The notes below the pieces were generated by a model, which was given only the letters and a program-made list of their open reading frames with translations, did no database searches and had not been told where the DNA came from. A stretch of DNA of 64,000 nucleotides from Streptacidiphilus sp. P02-A3a (GTDB taxonomy: Bacteria; Actinomycetota; Actinomycetes; Streptomycetales; Streptomycetaceae): the NCBI RefSeq assembly GCF_014084105.1, contig NZ_CP048289.1:939922-1003921 (forward strand), in the 5' to 3' direction. The translations under genes and the position numbers were made by a program. How positions within the stretch are numbered: the first letter of the stretch is position 1; each line of letters starts with the position of its first letter. Below, piece by piece: positions 24,560 through 33,900 of this stretch.

Positions 24560-25048
24560 ATGGCCAACGCGACCCGCTATCTCACGCCCGCCGAGACCGT
24601 CGAGAGCTCCGGTTTCAGCCTGGACACGCTGCGCTACTACGAGCGGATCGGGCTGCTCAGCCGGGTCGATCGGGCCCCGAGCGGCCACCGCCGGTTCACC
24701 CCGGACGACCTTGAGTGGCTGTCGGTGCTGCGCTGCCTGCGCGACACCGGGATGCCCATCGCCGACATGCGGCGCTACGCCGAACTGGTCCGCGCCGCGA
24801 GCACCGCGAACGCGGCAAATGCCGCGAACGCGGCAAATGCCGCGAACGCGGCAAGCGCCGAGGCTGCCGAGGGCGCCGAGGGCGCCGAGGCTGCCGACCA
24901 CGCCGACAGCATCGCCGAGCGGATCGCGCTGCTGGAGCGGCACGACGCGCAGGTGGACGCCCAGATCGCGCACCTGCGTCGGCAGCAGCGGCATCTGCAC
25001 GACAAGATCGCCTACTACCGCTCGGTCCGGGGTCAGTCGCGGGGGTAG
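24560..25048 (+). CDS. MerR-family regulator with an expanded Ala/Asn linker
   Basis: 162 aa, ATG start. The winged HTH (6-75) shows SGFSLDTLRYYERIGLL, SGHRRFTPDDLEWL and LRDTGMPIADMRRY. The dimerisation helix is at 117-156 (ALLERHDAQVDAQIAHLRRQ). Between them, residues 79-117 form a low-complexity insert (NAANAANAAN, then EGAEGAE) absent in typical relatives, encoded by 18-bp DNA repeats. No Cys that would bind metal is present in the C-terminus. Probably controls the divergent aldo/keto reductase gene. Confidence 0.88.
   Translation: MANATRYLTPAETVESSGFSLDTLRYYERIGLLSRVDRAPSGHRRFTPDDLEWLSVLRCLRDTGMPIADMRRYAELVRAASTANAANAANAANAANAASAEAAEGAEGAEAADHADSIAERIALLERHDAQVDAQIAHLRRQQRHLHDKIAYYRSVRGQSRG
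24806..24859 (+). repeat. Three 18-bp tandem repeats inside the MerR gene
   Basis: Units of GCGAACGCGGCAAATGCC at 24806-24823 and 24824-24841 (identical) and a variant at 24842-24859. In-frame copy-number change would lengthen or shorten the linker by six residues per unit. Confidence 0.9.
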
Positions 25049-25290
25049 GCCGCGACGCTGTTGGTGACCGCCAGGCTCGCCTCGGTCGGGTAGAAGTGCG
25101 GGGACCGGCCGGAGAAGCGGGCCGCGTCGCCGCCCTCCAGTACGTGCGGCACGCCGTCGGAGACCAGGGTGACCCTGCCCTCGACCACCATCACGTACTC
25201 CATCGAACCGGGCCCGGGCGTGCTGACCTGACTGGTGGCGTGCGGCGACAGCCGGGAGCGGTGGACCTCGAAACGCCCCAGCTCGTGGCC
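25033..25290 (-). pseudogene. C-terminal cupin fragment of an XRE/cupin-type regulator
   Basis: The minus strand encodes GHELGRFEVHRSRLSPHA, MEYVMVVEGRVTLVSDG, LEGGDAARFSG, HFYPTEASLAVTN and ends VAAYPRD-stop. This is the cupin_2 end of HTH_3/cupin regulators. No start codon precedes it in frame before a TGA near 25360, and the HTH half is missing. An ATG at 25205 could give at most 57 residues. The 3' end overlaps the MerR gene by 16 bp. Confidence 0.6.
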
Positions 25291-25359
25291 GGTGGCCGGT
25301 GGCCGGGCGCGTGGGCCGGCGCCGCGCTCGGTGCGGGCCCACGTCCGGCGGTGGCTCGG

Positions 25360-25818
25360 TCAGGCCGTGGGCTGGAGTCGGCGCTCGAAGCAGAGGGAGG
25401 TGTCGGAGTCCACGTAGGGCCCGTAGTTGGGGATGGGGGTGAAGCCGGAGCGGGTGTAGAAGCGGTGCGCCGCGTGGAGGCGGTCGCCGGTCTCCAGCCG
25501 GAGCGTGGTCAGGCCCCGGGCGCGGGCCGAGGCCTCCAGCGCCCGCAGCAGCTCGGCGGCGACGCCGGTGCCGCGCTGGGCCGGGACCACGTACATCCGC
25601 TTGAGCTCGGCCGAGTCCTCGCCGAGGAGCCGCAGTCCGGCGCAGCCGACGGGGGTGCCGTCGTCGGCGTAGGCGACCACGAAGACGGCGATGTCCGGTC
25701 CCGAGGGGGCGCCGGACTCGCTGTCCGGGGTGCCGTAGACCTCGGCGATCTCATTCCGCTGGTCCCTGCGCAGCGCCTCGCCCGCAGGGTCGGACCAGGG
25801 CACTTCCTTGATTCGCAT
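25360..25818 (-). CDS. GNAT-family N-acetyltransferase
   Basis: 152 aa. The acetyl-CoA binding motif A is LKRMYVVPAQRGTGVAAELL (RxxGxA form RGTGVA), followed by LRLETGDRLHAAHRFYTRSG and GFTPI, the common GNAT C-terminal pattern. Cytosolic. Acceptor substrate cannot be told from the sequence. Confidence 0.9.
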   Translation of the reverse strand: MRIKEVPWSDPAGEALRRDQRNEIAEVYGTPDSESGAPSGPDIAVFVVAYADDGTPVGCAGLRLLGEDSAELKRMYVVPAQRGTGVAAELLRALEASARARGLTTLRLETGDRLHAAHRFYTRSGFTPIPNYGPYVDSDTSLCFERRLQPTA

Positions 25819-25872
25819 GGACTCATTGTGCCTCGGGGCCCGGTCGGGTCGGGGGCTCCCCGGTGGGGCCGC

Positions 25873-26586
25873 TCAGTGCAGGGCCACGGCCAGCAGCGCG
25901 CCGAGGAGCAAGTAGGGGCCGAACGGGATGGTGTCCTTGCGGCCCGCGCGGCGGGTGAGCAGCAGCGCCAGCCCGGCGACGGAGGCGACGACGAAGCCGA
26001 GGAACACCCCGGTGACCACGGCCGCCCAGCTCAGCCAGCCCAGCAGCAGGCCGAGCACGCCGACGAGCTTGACGTCCCCCAGTCCGAGCGAGCTCGGACT
26101 GGCCAGCGCGAGCAGGTAGAAGACCGTGACCAGGGCCAGCATGGCGAGCAGGGCCCGGGTCAGCGAGCCATGGTGACGATCCGTCAGGAAGGCCAGGCCG
26201 AGTACGGCGATGGTGACCGGGTACAGCGGCAGGACTATCGCGTTGGGCAGCCGCTTGACCCGGGCGTCGGTCGCGGCCAGGACCACCGCGGCCAACGCGG
26301 CGGCCAGGTAGGCGGCCAGTGCCGGATGCGGGCCGATCCGCCAGCCGCAGACCGCGCAGGCCGCCGCCGCTGCCGCCGACATCCACCACACGGACGGCCC
26401 GAGGCCGCGACGGCAGCCGGGACAGCGCCACCGGGGCAGCGCGGACGGCGCGGCGCCGCAGTCGTCGCAGTGGCTGCGGGGCGGTTCGCCGCTGGGCACG
26501 GACCGCACCCAGCAGGCGCGCACCAGCACCGGTCCGACAGCCGCGCCGAGGGCGGCGGCCAGGCAGATCAGCAGCATCGGTGGCAT
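25873..26586 (-). CDS. Prepilin peptidase (A24 type IV leader peptidase family)
   Basis: 237 aa from ATG 26586; the frame is open further upstream, but that stretch lacks a protein-like pattern. Several membrane helices. The two active-site Asp motifs of A24 peptidases are ATDARVKRLPN and GLGDVKLVG. The N-terminal part has a four-Cys cluster HCDDCG and RCPGC, as in the zinc-binding domain of PilD-like enzymes. It would process prepilin-like signal peptides for type IV pilus or Tad/ComG-type systems, none of which is in the window. Confidence 0.88.
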   Translation of the reverse strand: MPPMLLICLAAALGAAVGPVLVRACWVRSVPSGEPPRSHCDDCGAAPSALPRWRCPGCRRGLGPSVWWMSAAAAAACAVCGWRIGPHPALAAYLAAALAAVVLAATDARVKRLPNAIVLPLYPVTIAVLGLAFLTDRHHGSLTRALLAMLALVTVFYLLALASPSSLGLGDVKLVGVLGLLLGWLSWAAVVTGVFLGFVVASVAGLALLLTRRAGRKDTIPFGPYLLLGALLAVALH

Positions 26587-26699
26587 GGCTTCCTTCGCGG
26601 AGGGCGGGGTCGGGCGTCGGGCACAGCCCTGTCTACACCCGATCGCCGCGCCGCTCCCCTCGGGATTGCCAATTCGCAACGTCGGCGGCCGCCGTGCGG

Positions 26700-27461
26700 T
26701 CAGATGCCGTGCAGGGCGCCGCCGTCCACCGGGATCATCACCCCGGTGAGGTAGGAGGCGGCGGGGGAGAGCAGGAAGGCCGCGACCCGGCCGAACTCCT
26801 CCGGGCGGCCGTAGCGGCGCAGCGGGATCTGGGCCTCGTTCCCGGCCCGGGCGGCGTCGCTGTCCGGGGCGAGGGCGTCCAGTTCGCGCACCCGCTCGGT
26901 GTCGATCCGTGCGGGCAGCAGCCCCAGTACCCGGATGCCGCGCGGGCCGTACTCGTTGGCGAGGCTCTTCGCGGCCATGGCCAGGCCGGGGCGCAGGCCG
27001 TTGGAGATGCCCAGCGCGGTGATCGGCTCACGGACCGAGCCGGAGAGCACGAAACCGATGCAGCCGCCCTCGCCGAGCACCTGCGCCGTGGTCCGGGCGA
27101 GGCGTACCGCGCCGAGGAAGACGCTTTCGAAGGCGCTGCGCCACTGCTCGTCGGTGGCGGTCGAGACCGGTCCGGCGGGCGGGCCGCCGACGCTGATCAG
27201 CGCGCCGTCGAGCCGTCCGAAGTGCTCGGTCGCGGTGTCGACCAGCCGCTGGGCGGTGTCCGGCGCGGCGTTGTCCGCGACCAGGCCCAGCGCGTGCCCG
27301 GAGCCGCCCAGCTCCGCGACCGCGCGGTCGACGGACTCCTGGGCCCGCCCGGTGACCACCACCTGGGCCCCGTCGGCGACCAACTCCCGGGCGGTGGCGA
27401 AGCCGAGGCCGCGACTGGCGGCGGTGACGAGGTACACGCGGCCTTCAAGTCCTAGGTCCAT
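26700..27461 (-). CDS. SDR-family oxidoreductase lacking the classical YxxxK
   Basis: 253 aa from ATG 27461. Cofactor motif TAASRGLGFATA fits TGxxxGxG except that the first Gly is Ala. FVLSGS supplies the Ser. The expected YxxxK is replaced by the region ITALGISNGLRPGLAMAAKS, so catalysis must differ or be lost. RIDTERVRELD and YLTGVMIPVDGG are normal FabG-like features. Resembles divergent 3-oxoacyl-ACP reductase-like proteins of actinomycetes. Monocistronic on the minus strand. Confidence 0.85.
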   Translation of the reverse strand: MDLGLEGRVYLVTAASRGLGFATARELVADGAQVVVTGRAQESVDRAVAELGGSGHALGLVADNAAPDTAQRLVDTATEHFGRLDGALISVGGPPAGPVSTATDEQWRSAFESVFLGAVRLARTTAQVLGEGGCIGFVLSGSVREPITALGISNGLRPGLAMAAKSLANEYGPRGIRVLGLLPARIDTERVRELDALAPDSDAARAGNEAQIPLRRYGRPEEFGRVAAFLLSPAASYLTGVMIPVDGGALHGI

Positions 27462-27550
27462 ACCGACATTCTGCCTGCCGTCGGCGGCGACGGCGGCTCG
27501 GGGCGGGGTCCGCGCCGCGTGTCCGGGTGTCCGGGGAGAGTCGCGGTCGG

Positions 27551-28495
27551 TCAGTGCTGCCAGGCCCGGACCCAGTCGACCTTCATCCGCGCGGAGTCCA
27601 CCCCGGCGGGCGGGTCCTTCGGGAAGCCCACGGCGAGGTTGAGCAGGATCTCCATCGGTACCCGGGGGATGCGCGCGGTGTCGGTCACCCGGTAGCGGGC
27701 CACGCCGTCGATGTACCAGGTGATCGACTTCGGCTCCCAGTCGACCGCGAACACGTGGTACCCGGCCGGGTAGTCGACCGGTCCGTACTGGGCGGCCGAG
27801 AAGGTGTCCTTGCCGGTGGCCGGGTCCGTCCAGTGCAGGGTCATCTGGGCGCGGTCGGTGAACTCGATCGCCTCCATGATGTCGATCTCGGGCGGGGTGG
27901 TCCTGCTGCCGGAGGGCATCAGCCAGAAGCTGGGGAACATGCCCCCCTGCGCCGGGATCTGGATCGCGGCGGCGATGTAGCCGTAGGTGATCGTGTACTG
28001 CGGGTCGCCGGTCCAGGACCGGCGGCCGGTGGAGACCATGCCCGAGGTCCACGGGTGGGTCCTGCCGTCGGAGCCGTAGCTGGGCTGCTTCCGCGCGGTG
28101 AGCACCAGTGCGCCGTCGGACACCGAGACCTGGCCCGGCAGGTACCACTCCAGCTCGCGGTGGCCCGCGTTGGTGCAGCCGTCGTCGTTCCAGTCGTAGC
28201 AGGTGACCCACTGGTCCGGGTCGAGGCTGCTTCCGTCGAAGTCGTCGGAGAAGGCCAGCCGCCAGGGGCCGGGGATGTTCGGGGCCGCCCGCAGGGCCGA
28301 GGCGGAGAGCGTGGTGGGGCGGGGCGCGGGCCGCGCCGAGGGGGCGGATCGGGCGGCCGACGCGCTGGGGGTCAGCGCCGGCAGGTCGCTGGGGAAGGCG
28401 GGCGCGGTCCTGACCCCGGTGGTGAGCGTGCCGCAGGCGCTGGTCAGCAGGGCCGCGGCGACCACCGCGACCAGCCTCGGGCGGATCCTGACCAC
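27551..28495 (-). CDS. Lipoprotein glycoside hydrolase family 16 (beta-glucanase-like)
   Basis: 314 aa. Signal peptide with lipobox LLTSACG near residue 20, so likely lipid-anchored outside the membrane, followed by a Pro/Ala/Ser linker. The GH16 domain (about 80-314) has the signature EIDIMEA with Glu203 (nucleophile), Asp205 and Glu208 (acid/base). SFWLMPSG and VDWEPKSITWYIDG are typical. Predicted endo-acting beta-1,3 or 1,3-1,4 glucanase. Confidence 0.92.
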   Translation of the reverse strand: MVRIRPRLVAVVAAALLTSACGTLTTGVRTAPAFPSDLPALTPSASAARSAPSARPAPRPTTLSASALRAAPNIPGPWRLAFSDDFDGSSLDPDQWVTCYDWNDDGCTNAGHRELEWYLPGQVSVSDGALVLTARKQPSYGSDGRTHPWTSGMVSTGRRSWTGDPQYTITYGYIAAAIQIPAQGGMFPSFWLMPSGSRTTPPEIDIMEAIEFTDRAQMTLHWTDPATGKDTFSAAQYGPVDYPAGYHVFAVDWEPKSITWYIDGVARYRVTDTARIPRVPMEILLNLAVGFPKDPPAGVDSARMKVDWVRAWQH

Positions 28496-28791
28496 AGCCG
28501 CACCACCGCCCCCATGCTCCGGCTGACTCCCCAGTACGCGTGTTCCCCAGCTTGGCCCACCGTCGCCCCGGGGACAACAGTGCGACAGCTGGTGAGGCCG
28601 GGATTTCCAGGGATGGTTTGCCTGCGTCCGAGCGTGGTTGGGGTGGATCGCCGGTTCTTCACGATTCTGTCCCGGTTCCGCCCCTGTTCCGATTCAGCTC
28701 CCCGCGCGCCGGTGACATTTGCCGGTGTCGGCGGGACGCTCGAAGTGGGGCATCGCGGGATGCCGAACTCGTCTGCTTCCGGGAGGTTGCG

Positions 28792-29565
28792 GTGAACAGG
28801 ATGACCGAACGCGTGCGGACAGGTACGGCAGGGCGCGGCGGGTCGCGCACGGGTGCGCTGGCGCTCGCCGCCGCGGTGGCCGCGCTGGCGCTGTCGGCCT
28901 GCTCGGCGGGGTCGGGCGGGTCCGGCGGGTCGAGCTCGTCGACCACCCCGAGCGGCGCGGCCTCGGCGCCCGCCTCGTCCACGGCCGGTGGCGGCAGCGG
29001 CGGCAGCGGTGGCGGGAGCAGCGGCGGCAGCGGGAGCGGGACGACCGGCGGCGCGACCTCCGGCACCGGGACGACCGGCGGCGCGACCTCGGGCACGGGT
29101 TCGTCCGGCGGCGCGGCCTCCGGGGCCGGGACGGCGGCGGCCGGGACCGCGGAGTGTGCGAGCTCGCAGCTCTCGGTGGCGCAGGTGAACCCGAGCGTCG
29201 GCGCCGGGCAGTACTACTCGACGCTGGTGTTCACCAACACCTCCGGCGGCAGCTGCGTGATGACCGGCTACCCGGGCGTCTCCTACGTGGTGGCCAACGG
29301 TGTGCAGTCCGGCAACCCGGCCGTTCGCGCGGGCGGCACCGCGAGCACGGTGACCCTCGCGCCCGGCGGCAAGGCCGACGCGGTGCTGCACGACAGCAAC
29401 GGGATATCCGGCTACTCGCCGCAGCAGTGCCGGCTCACCCCGGCGCTGGGGCTGCGGATCTACCCGCCGGACAACAAGGCCGCGCTGTTCCTGCCCTGGA
29501 GCACCAGCCACTGCGCGGGCCTGAGCATCCACCCGCTGTCCATCGGTCCGATCACCCGGGCGTAG
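28792..29565 (+). CDS. DUF4232 lipoprotein
   Basis: 257 aa from GTG 28792, with GGGAGG 5 nt upstream. Signal peptide with lipobox LSACS (Cys about residue 37). A long Gly/Ser/Thr stalk contains tandem TTGGATSGTG repeats. The C-terminal DUF4232 domain (about 125-255) has CASSQLSVAQV, TGYPGVSYV and LRIYPPDNKAALF. It is the most divergent of three DUF4232 proteins in the window. Surface-exposed, function unknown. A 20-bp stem terminator follows. Confidence 0.87.
   Translation: MNRMTERVRTGTAGRGGSRTGALALAAAVAALALSACSAGSGGSGGSSSSTTPSGAASAPASSTAGGGSGGSGGGSSGGSGSGTTGGATSGTGTTGGATSGTGSSGGAASGAGTAAAGTAECASSQLSVAQVNPSVGAGQYYSTLVFTNTSGGSCVMTGYPGVSYVVANGVQSGNPAVRAGGTASTVTLAPGGKADAVLHDSNGISGYSPQQCRLTPALGLRIYPPDNKAALFLPWSTSHCAGLSIHPLSIGPITRA
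29041..29130 (+). repeat. Tandem 30-bp repeats in the DUF4232 lipoprotein stalk
   Basis: Units 29041-29070 and 29071-29100 are nearly identical and a diverged third copy covers 29101-29130. They encode the Gly/Thr/Ser stalk. Confidence 0.85.
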
Positions 29566-29586
29566 CCGCCCAGCGGGCGCGCGACG

Positions 29587-29636
29587 CGGCGCGGCGTCCG
29601 CGTTCCGTGGGGGTGGGGAACGCGGACGCCGCGCCG
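29587..29636. terminator. Strong bidirectional terminator
   Basis: Perfect 20-bp arms (29587-29606 and 29617-29636) with a 10-nt loop, placed between the convergent DUF4232 and acyl-CoA dehydrogenase genes. Confidence 0.85.
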
Positions 29637-29655
29637 GTCCGGCGGGGTCGGTCGG

Positions 29656-30813
29656 TCAGAGGCCCAGCGACTTGGCGATCACGGTCTTCATGACCTCGCT
29701 GGTGCCGCCGTAGATCCGGAACACCCGGTTGTCGGTGTAGAGGCGGGCGATCGGGTACTCCAGGATGTAGCCGTAACCACCGTGCAGCTGAAGGCACTTG
29801 TCGACGACCCGGGAGCACACCTCGGTGGTGAACAGCTTCGCCTTGGCGACGTCGGCGGCGTTCAGGTCGCCGGTCTCGAACTGCTCCAGGGCCCGGTCCA
29901 CCACGGCCTGGGCGGCGTCCACCTCGGCCTCGCAGGCGGCCAGCTCGAACTTGGTGTTCTGGAAGGAGGCGACCGTCTGGCCGAAGACCTTGCGGTCCTT
30001 GGTGTAGGCCACGGCCAGGTCCACGGCGGCGCGGGCGGCGGCGTACGCGCCGACGGCGATGGCCAGGCGCTCCTGGACCAGGTTGTGGGCCAGGTAGGAG
30101 AAGCCCTTGCCCTCCTCGCCGAGCAGGTCCTCGACCGGCACCTTGACGTCCACGAAGGCCAGCTCGGCGGTGTCGGAGGTGCGCAGGCCGATCTTCTCCA
30201 GCTTGCGGCCGACGGTGTAGCCCTCGGACTTGGTGTCCACGCAGAGGATGGACAGGCCCGCGCGGCGGTTCTCCGGCGTCGCCGGGGAGGTGCGGGCGAC
30301 CACCAGCACCATGTCGGCCAGCACGCCGCCGGTGATGAAGGTCTTGGCGCCGTTGAGGACGTAGTGCGTGCCGTCCTCGGAGAGCTTGGCGTTGGTGGTC
30401 ATCCCGGCCAGGTCGGATCCGGTGCCCGGCTCGGTCATGGCGATGGCGGTCATCATCTCGCCGGAGACGAACTTGGGCAGCCAGCGCCGCTTCTGCTCCT
30501 CGTCGGCGTACTCCATGATGTACGGCAGGCACAGGCCGGTGTGCACGCCGGAGCCGCCGAAGCTGACGCCCGCGCGGGCGCACTCCTCGGTGACGATCGC
30601 CTGGTACTTGAAGCCGTGCATCCCGGCCCCGCCGAACTCCTCCGGCACCTCGATGCCGAACACGCCGAGCTCGCCGAGCTTCAGGTAGAAGTCCCGGGGG
30701 GCGTGGCCCTGGTGCTCCCAGTCGGCGTAGACCGGCACGACCTCCTTGGCGATGAAGTCGCGGATGGTCTCCCGGAACGCCTCGTGGTCCTCGGTGAATA
30801 CGGTGCGGCGCAC
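29656..30813 (-). CDS. Acyl-CoA dehydrogenase
   Basis: 385 aa, the normal length. Signatures AMTEPGTGSDLAG (ACAD signature 1, FAD/substrate contact) and QLHGGYGYILEYPIARLY (signature 2). Catalytic Glu373 lies in IYGGTSEVM, the position used by short/medium-chain enzymes. Oxidises acyl-CoA to enoyl-CoA, passing electrons to ETF. Preceded by AT-rich DNA with GAACGTTAAGTTAA-like elements that could bind a fatty-acid-responsive TetR regulator (inference). Confidence 0.93.
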   Translation of the reverse strand: MRRTVFTEDHEAFRETIRDFIAKEVVPVYADWEHQGHAPRDFYLKLGELGVFGIEVPEEFGGAGMHGFKYQAIVTEECARAGVSFGGSGVHTGLCLPYIMEYADEEQKRRWLPKFVSGEMMTAIAMTEPGTGSDLAGMTTNAKLSEDGTHYVLNGAKTFITGGVLADMVLVVARTSPATPENRRAGLSILCVDTKSEGYTVGRKLEKIGLRTSDTAELAFVDVKVPVEDLLGEEGKGFSYLAHNLVQERLAIAVGAYAAARAAVDLAVAYTKDRKVFGQTVASFQNTKFELAACEAEVDAAQAVVDRALEQFETGDLNAADVAKAKLFTTEVCSRVVDKCLQLHGGYGYILEYPIARLYTDNRVFRIYGGTSEVMKTVIAKSLGL

Positions 30814-30914
30814 GATGGCGCTCCTTCCAGGATCGGCCTGCAGGCTCGACTAGACGAACGAACGTTAAGTTAATCGTCAGTAGGGATTATGTCCAGGCCA
30901 TCCGGTGGTCGGCG

Positions 30915-33900
30915 TCAGTTCGCGGTGAAGAAGCCCGTCACGTCGACGACGAGGTTCACCCCGCCGTACGGGGTGTAGAGGTCCACCTTGCCGTCGGTCA
31001 CCGGGACCACCACCAGGTTCGGCACCGGCACCCCCGGGCTGAAGTCGAGGTTCGAGGTCGCCGGCCGGGGCGCGCCGTCCGGGTAGACGGTCACCCAGCC
31101 GGAGGAGGTCGGACCGGTCCCGGTGACGTTCAGGACCACCGCGGTCACGCCCTTCAGTGGAATCCCGGAGCTGCCGGAGACCGGGAGCGCGACGACGGCG
31201 CCCGGGCCGAGCGGCTTGCCCGCGCCACTGCCGGTGCCGCGCCCGGTGTCCAGCAGCCGGGTCGGGTCGAGCGTGTGCAGCACCCCGCCGGTCGGGTTGC
31301 CGGTGAAGTAGCCGGTGATGTCGGCGAACAGGTCGACCGAGCCGAAGGCGTTGTAGAAGTCCACCTTGCCGTCGGTCACCGGGACGATCGCCAGGTTCGG
31401 CGTGGTGCGGCCCGGGCCGACGTTCAGGGTGGAGGTGCTCGGCACCGCCGGGGCCCCGGCTGTCGGGCCGTCCGGGTAGACGCTCACCCAGGTGTCGCTG
31501 GTGGCGTCGGTCGCGGTGACGTTCATGACCACGGCGGTGATGTTCGTCGGGGCGCCCTTGACGGTGGCCACGTCGAGGGTGGCACGGCCCCCCGGGCCGA
31601 TCGGGGTGCGCGCCACGCCGGTGCCGTCGCGGGTGTCCATCACCCGGACCGGCCCGAAGCCGGTCAGCCGCGACCCGGTGCCGGAGCTGGTGTAGTAGCC
31701 GACCACGTCGGCCCAGACGTTGACCGTCCCGGTCTCGTTGTAGAAGTCGACCCGCCCGTTCACCACCGGCACCGTGACCAGGTTCGGCACCACCCGCCAG
31801 GCCGGGAAGTCCAGGTTCGCGGCCGACGGCCGGGGTCCGCCGTCCGGGTAGACCGTCATCGAGCCGCCGGACTTCTGGCTGTCGGCGGTGACGTTCATGA
31901 CCACCGCGGTCACGCCGGCGGTCAGCGGCGGCACGATCCCGTCGCCGGTCACCGGCAGGCTGAGGGTGCTGCCGCTGCCGAGCGGCTTGTAGCCGCCGGC
32001 GGGGCTGCGGGTGTCCAGCACCCGCGTCGGGGCGACCGGCATGTAGGTGCCGGTCGGCGGGGTCGCGGCGGATATCACCTGGACGTCGGTCGCCTTGACG
32101 AAGCCCAGCCGGTGGTCGTAGCTGATCTGGTAGTACAGCGTCCTGCCGATGATCTCGCACTGGTCGGCGGCGGTGGTGCAGCCGGTGTCCTTGGCGTGGT
32201 AGCTGCCCTGGTACCGGTAGTAGTCGCCGGTCACCTCACCGGCGGTGACGTACGCCTGGCCGGCCGGGATGGTGTACGGCAGGTCCTTGTAGTCGATGCC
32301 CTGCGCGGCCGTGGCGCCGAACGACGCCTGCGCGGGCGGGTAGGCGGACGCCTCCGGGTAGGCGCGGCCGTAGACCTGCACCGCCTTGCTGCCGACCGGG
32401 GTGACCAGGGTCTGGTCCGGGGTGCTGTTGGCGTAGGTGTAGGCGCCGCCGGGGTTGTAGAAGTACGCCTCCTGGCCGCCGTACCAGATGGCGGTCCAGT
32501 CGCTGGTGGTCCCCGGGGCCACCACGAAGGTCTGCCCGTAGTCGGCCTTGTCGCTGACGTCGCCGCCGTTGGTGCTGCCGGAGCTCAGGCCCGCCGACTT
32601 CAGCAGCGGGTCGCCGAGCAGCGGGTACGAGGTGGACGGGCCGGTGCGCAGGTAGACGAAGTCGGCGGGCCGGGCCGAGCAGGCCGCCGCGTGGCTGCCG
32701 CAGCCGGTGACGGTCGGCTGGTAGGAGCCGCTGTACGGCGGGGCGATGGTCACCGTGCCGCCGACCACGGCCTCGCCGTCGCCGCTGACCGGCGCGCCCA
32801 GCAGGCTGAGGAAGTGGCCCCAGTCCCAGTAGGTGCCCGGGTCGACCTGCTGGGTCGCGACCGGGTTGTCGGCGCCGAGGCCCGGGGCGTCGAAGGCGTA
32901 GGGCACCTCGTCCTGGCCGATGACGTGGTTGCGGTCCAGCGGGATGTCGAACTGGTTGGCGAGGTACTTCACCAGCTCCGAGGCGGACTCGTACTCCTGC
33001 TCGGAGAACCAGCTGCCGTTCCGGAGCGCGTAGCCCTCGTTCTCGATGCCGATCGAGTGCATGTTGACGGTCGCGTTGTCCGCGTGGGTGGCGGTGTCCT
33101 GGTCCGGAACCAGCTGGGTCACCGCGCCGTTGGCGGCGATCACGTAGTGGGCGGCGGCGTAGGGGGCGCCGGGGCTGGTGGCGGAGCCGATCGTGGAGGA
33201 GGCCGAGCCCTCGGTGTCGTGGATGACGATGTAGCGGACGGTGTCGCCGTCCGCCGGGCGGTTCGCGACGTCGTACTTCGCGCCGTCGGCCGGGTCGAAG
33301 GTGCAGGTCAGGCCGCTCGGGCACTGGGTCGGCGGGGTCGTCGCCGCCGCCGTCGGCTGCGGGGACGCGGTCAGCGGGTGCGCCTCGGTGGTCGGCGGGG
33401 CGGCCGCCGGGTCGGCGTCGAGGGTGACGATCTGGCCGTCCGCGGTGGTCCGGGTGGCGCCGCCGCTGATCGTGGCGTACACCCGGTTCGCGAACTGGTC
33501 GGCCGTGCCCGGGTCGGTGGCCTGGTCGTAGGCGGCGACGGCGGCGTACCAGTCGCCCGGGGCGGCGGGCAGCGAGCCGTGCAGCTTCCGCTGGTACGAG
33601 GCCAGCAGCGCCGCGCCGCCGCGCACGCTCTGCTTCATGGTGCCGCGCAGCGCCGAGGCGGGCTGCCGCAGCAGCGCCGCCGCCGCGTCCAGCGTGTGCA
33701 GCGCCGGGACGGTGGTGTCCACGGTGTCGATCCCGGCGAGGACCTTCGCCGACGGCGTCGCCACCTTGCGGCCGTCACCGAAGGCTTCGAGGTCCGCCTC
33801 CTTCTGCGCGGTGGTGGCCGGGATCACCTGGGACGCCTCGACCTCGGTCAGGCCCATCACGTTGTAGTTGCCGGTGCTGCTCGGCTGCCCCTGGTGGGAC

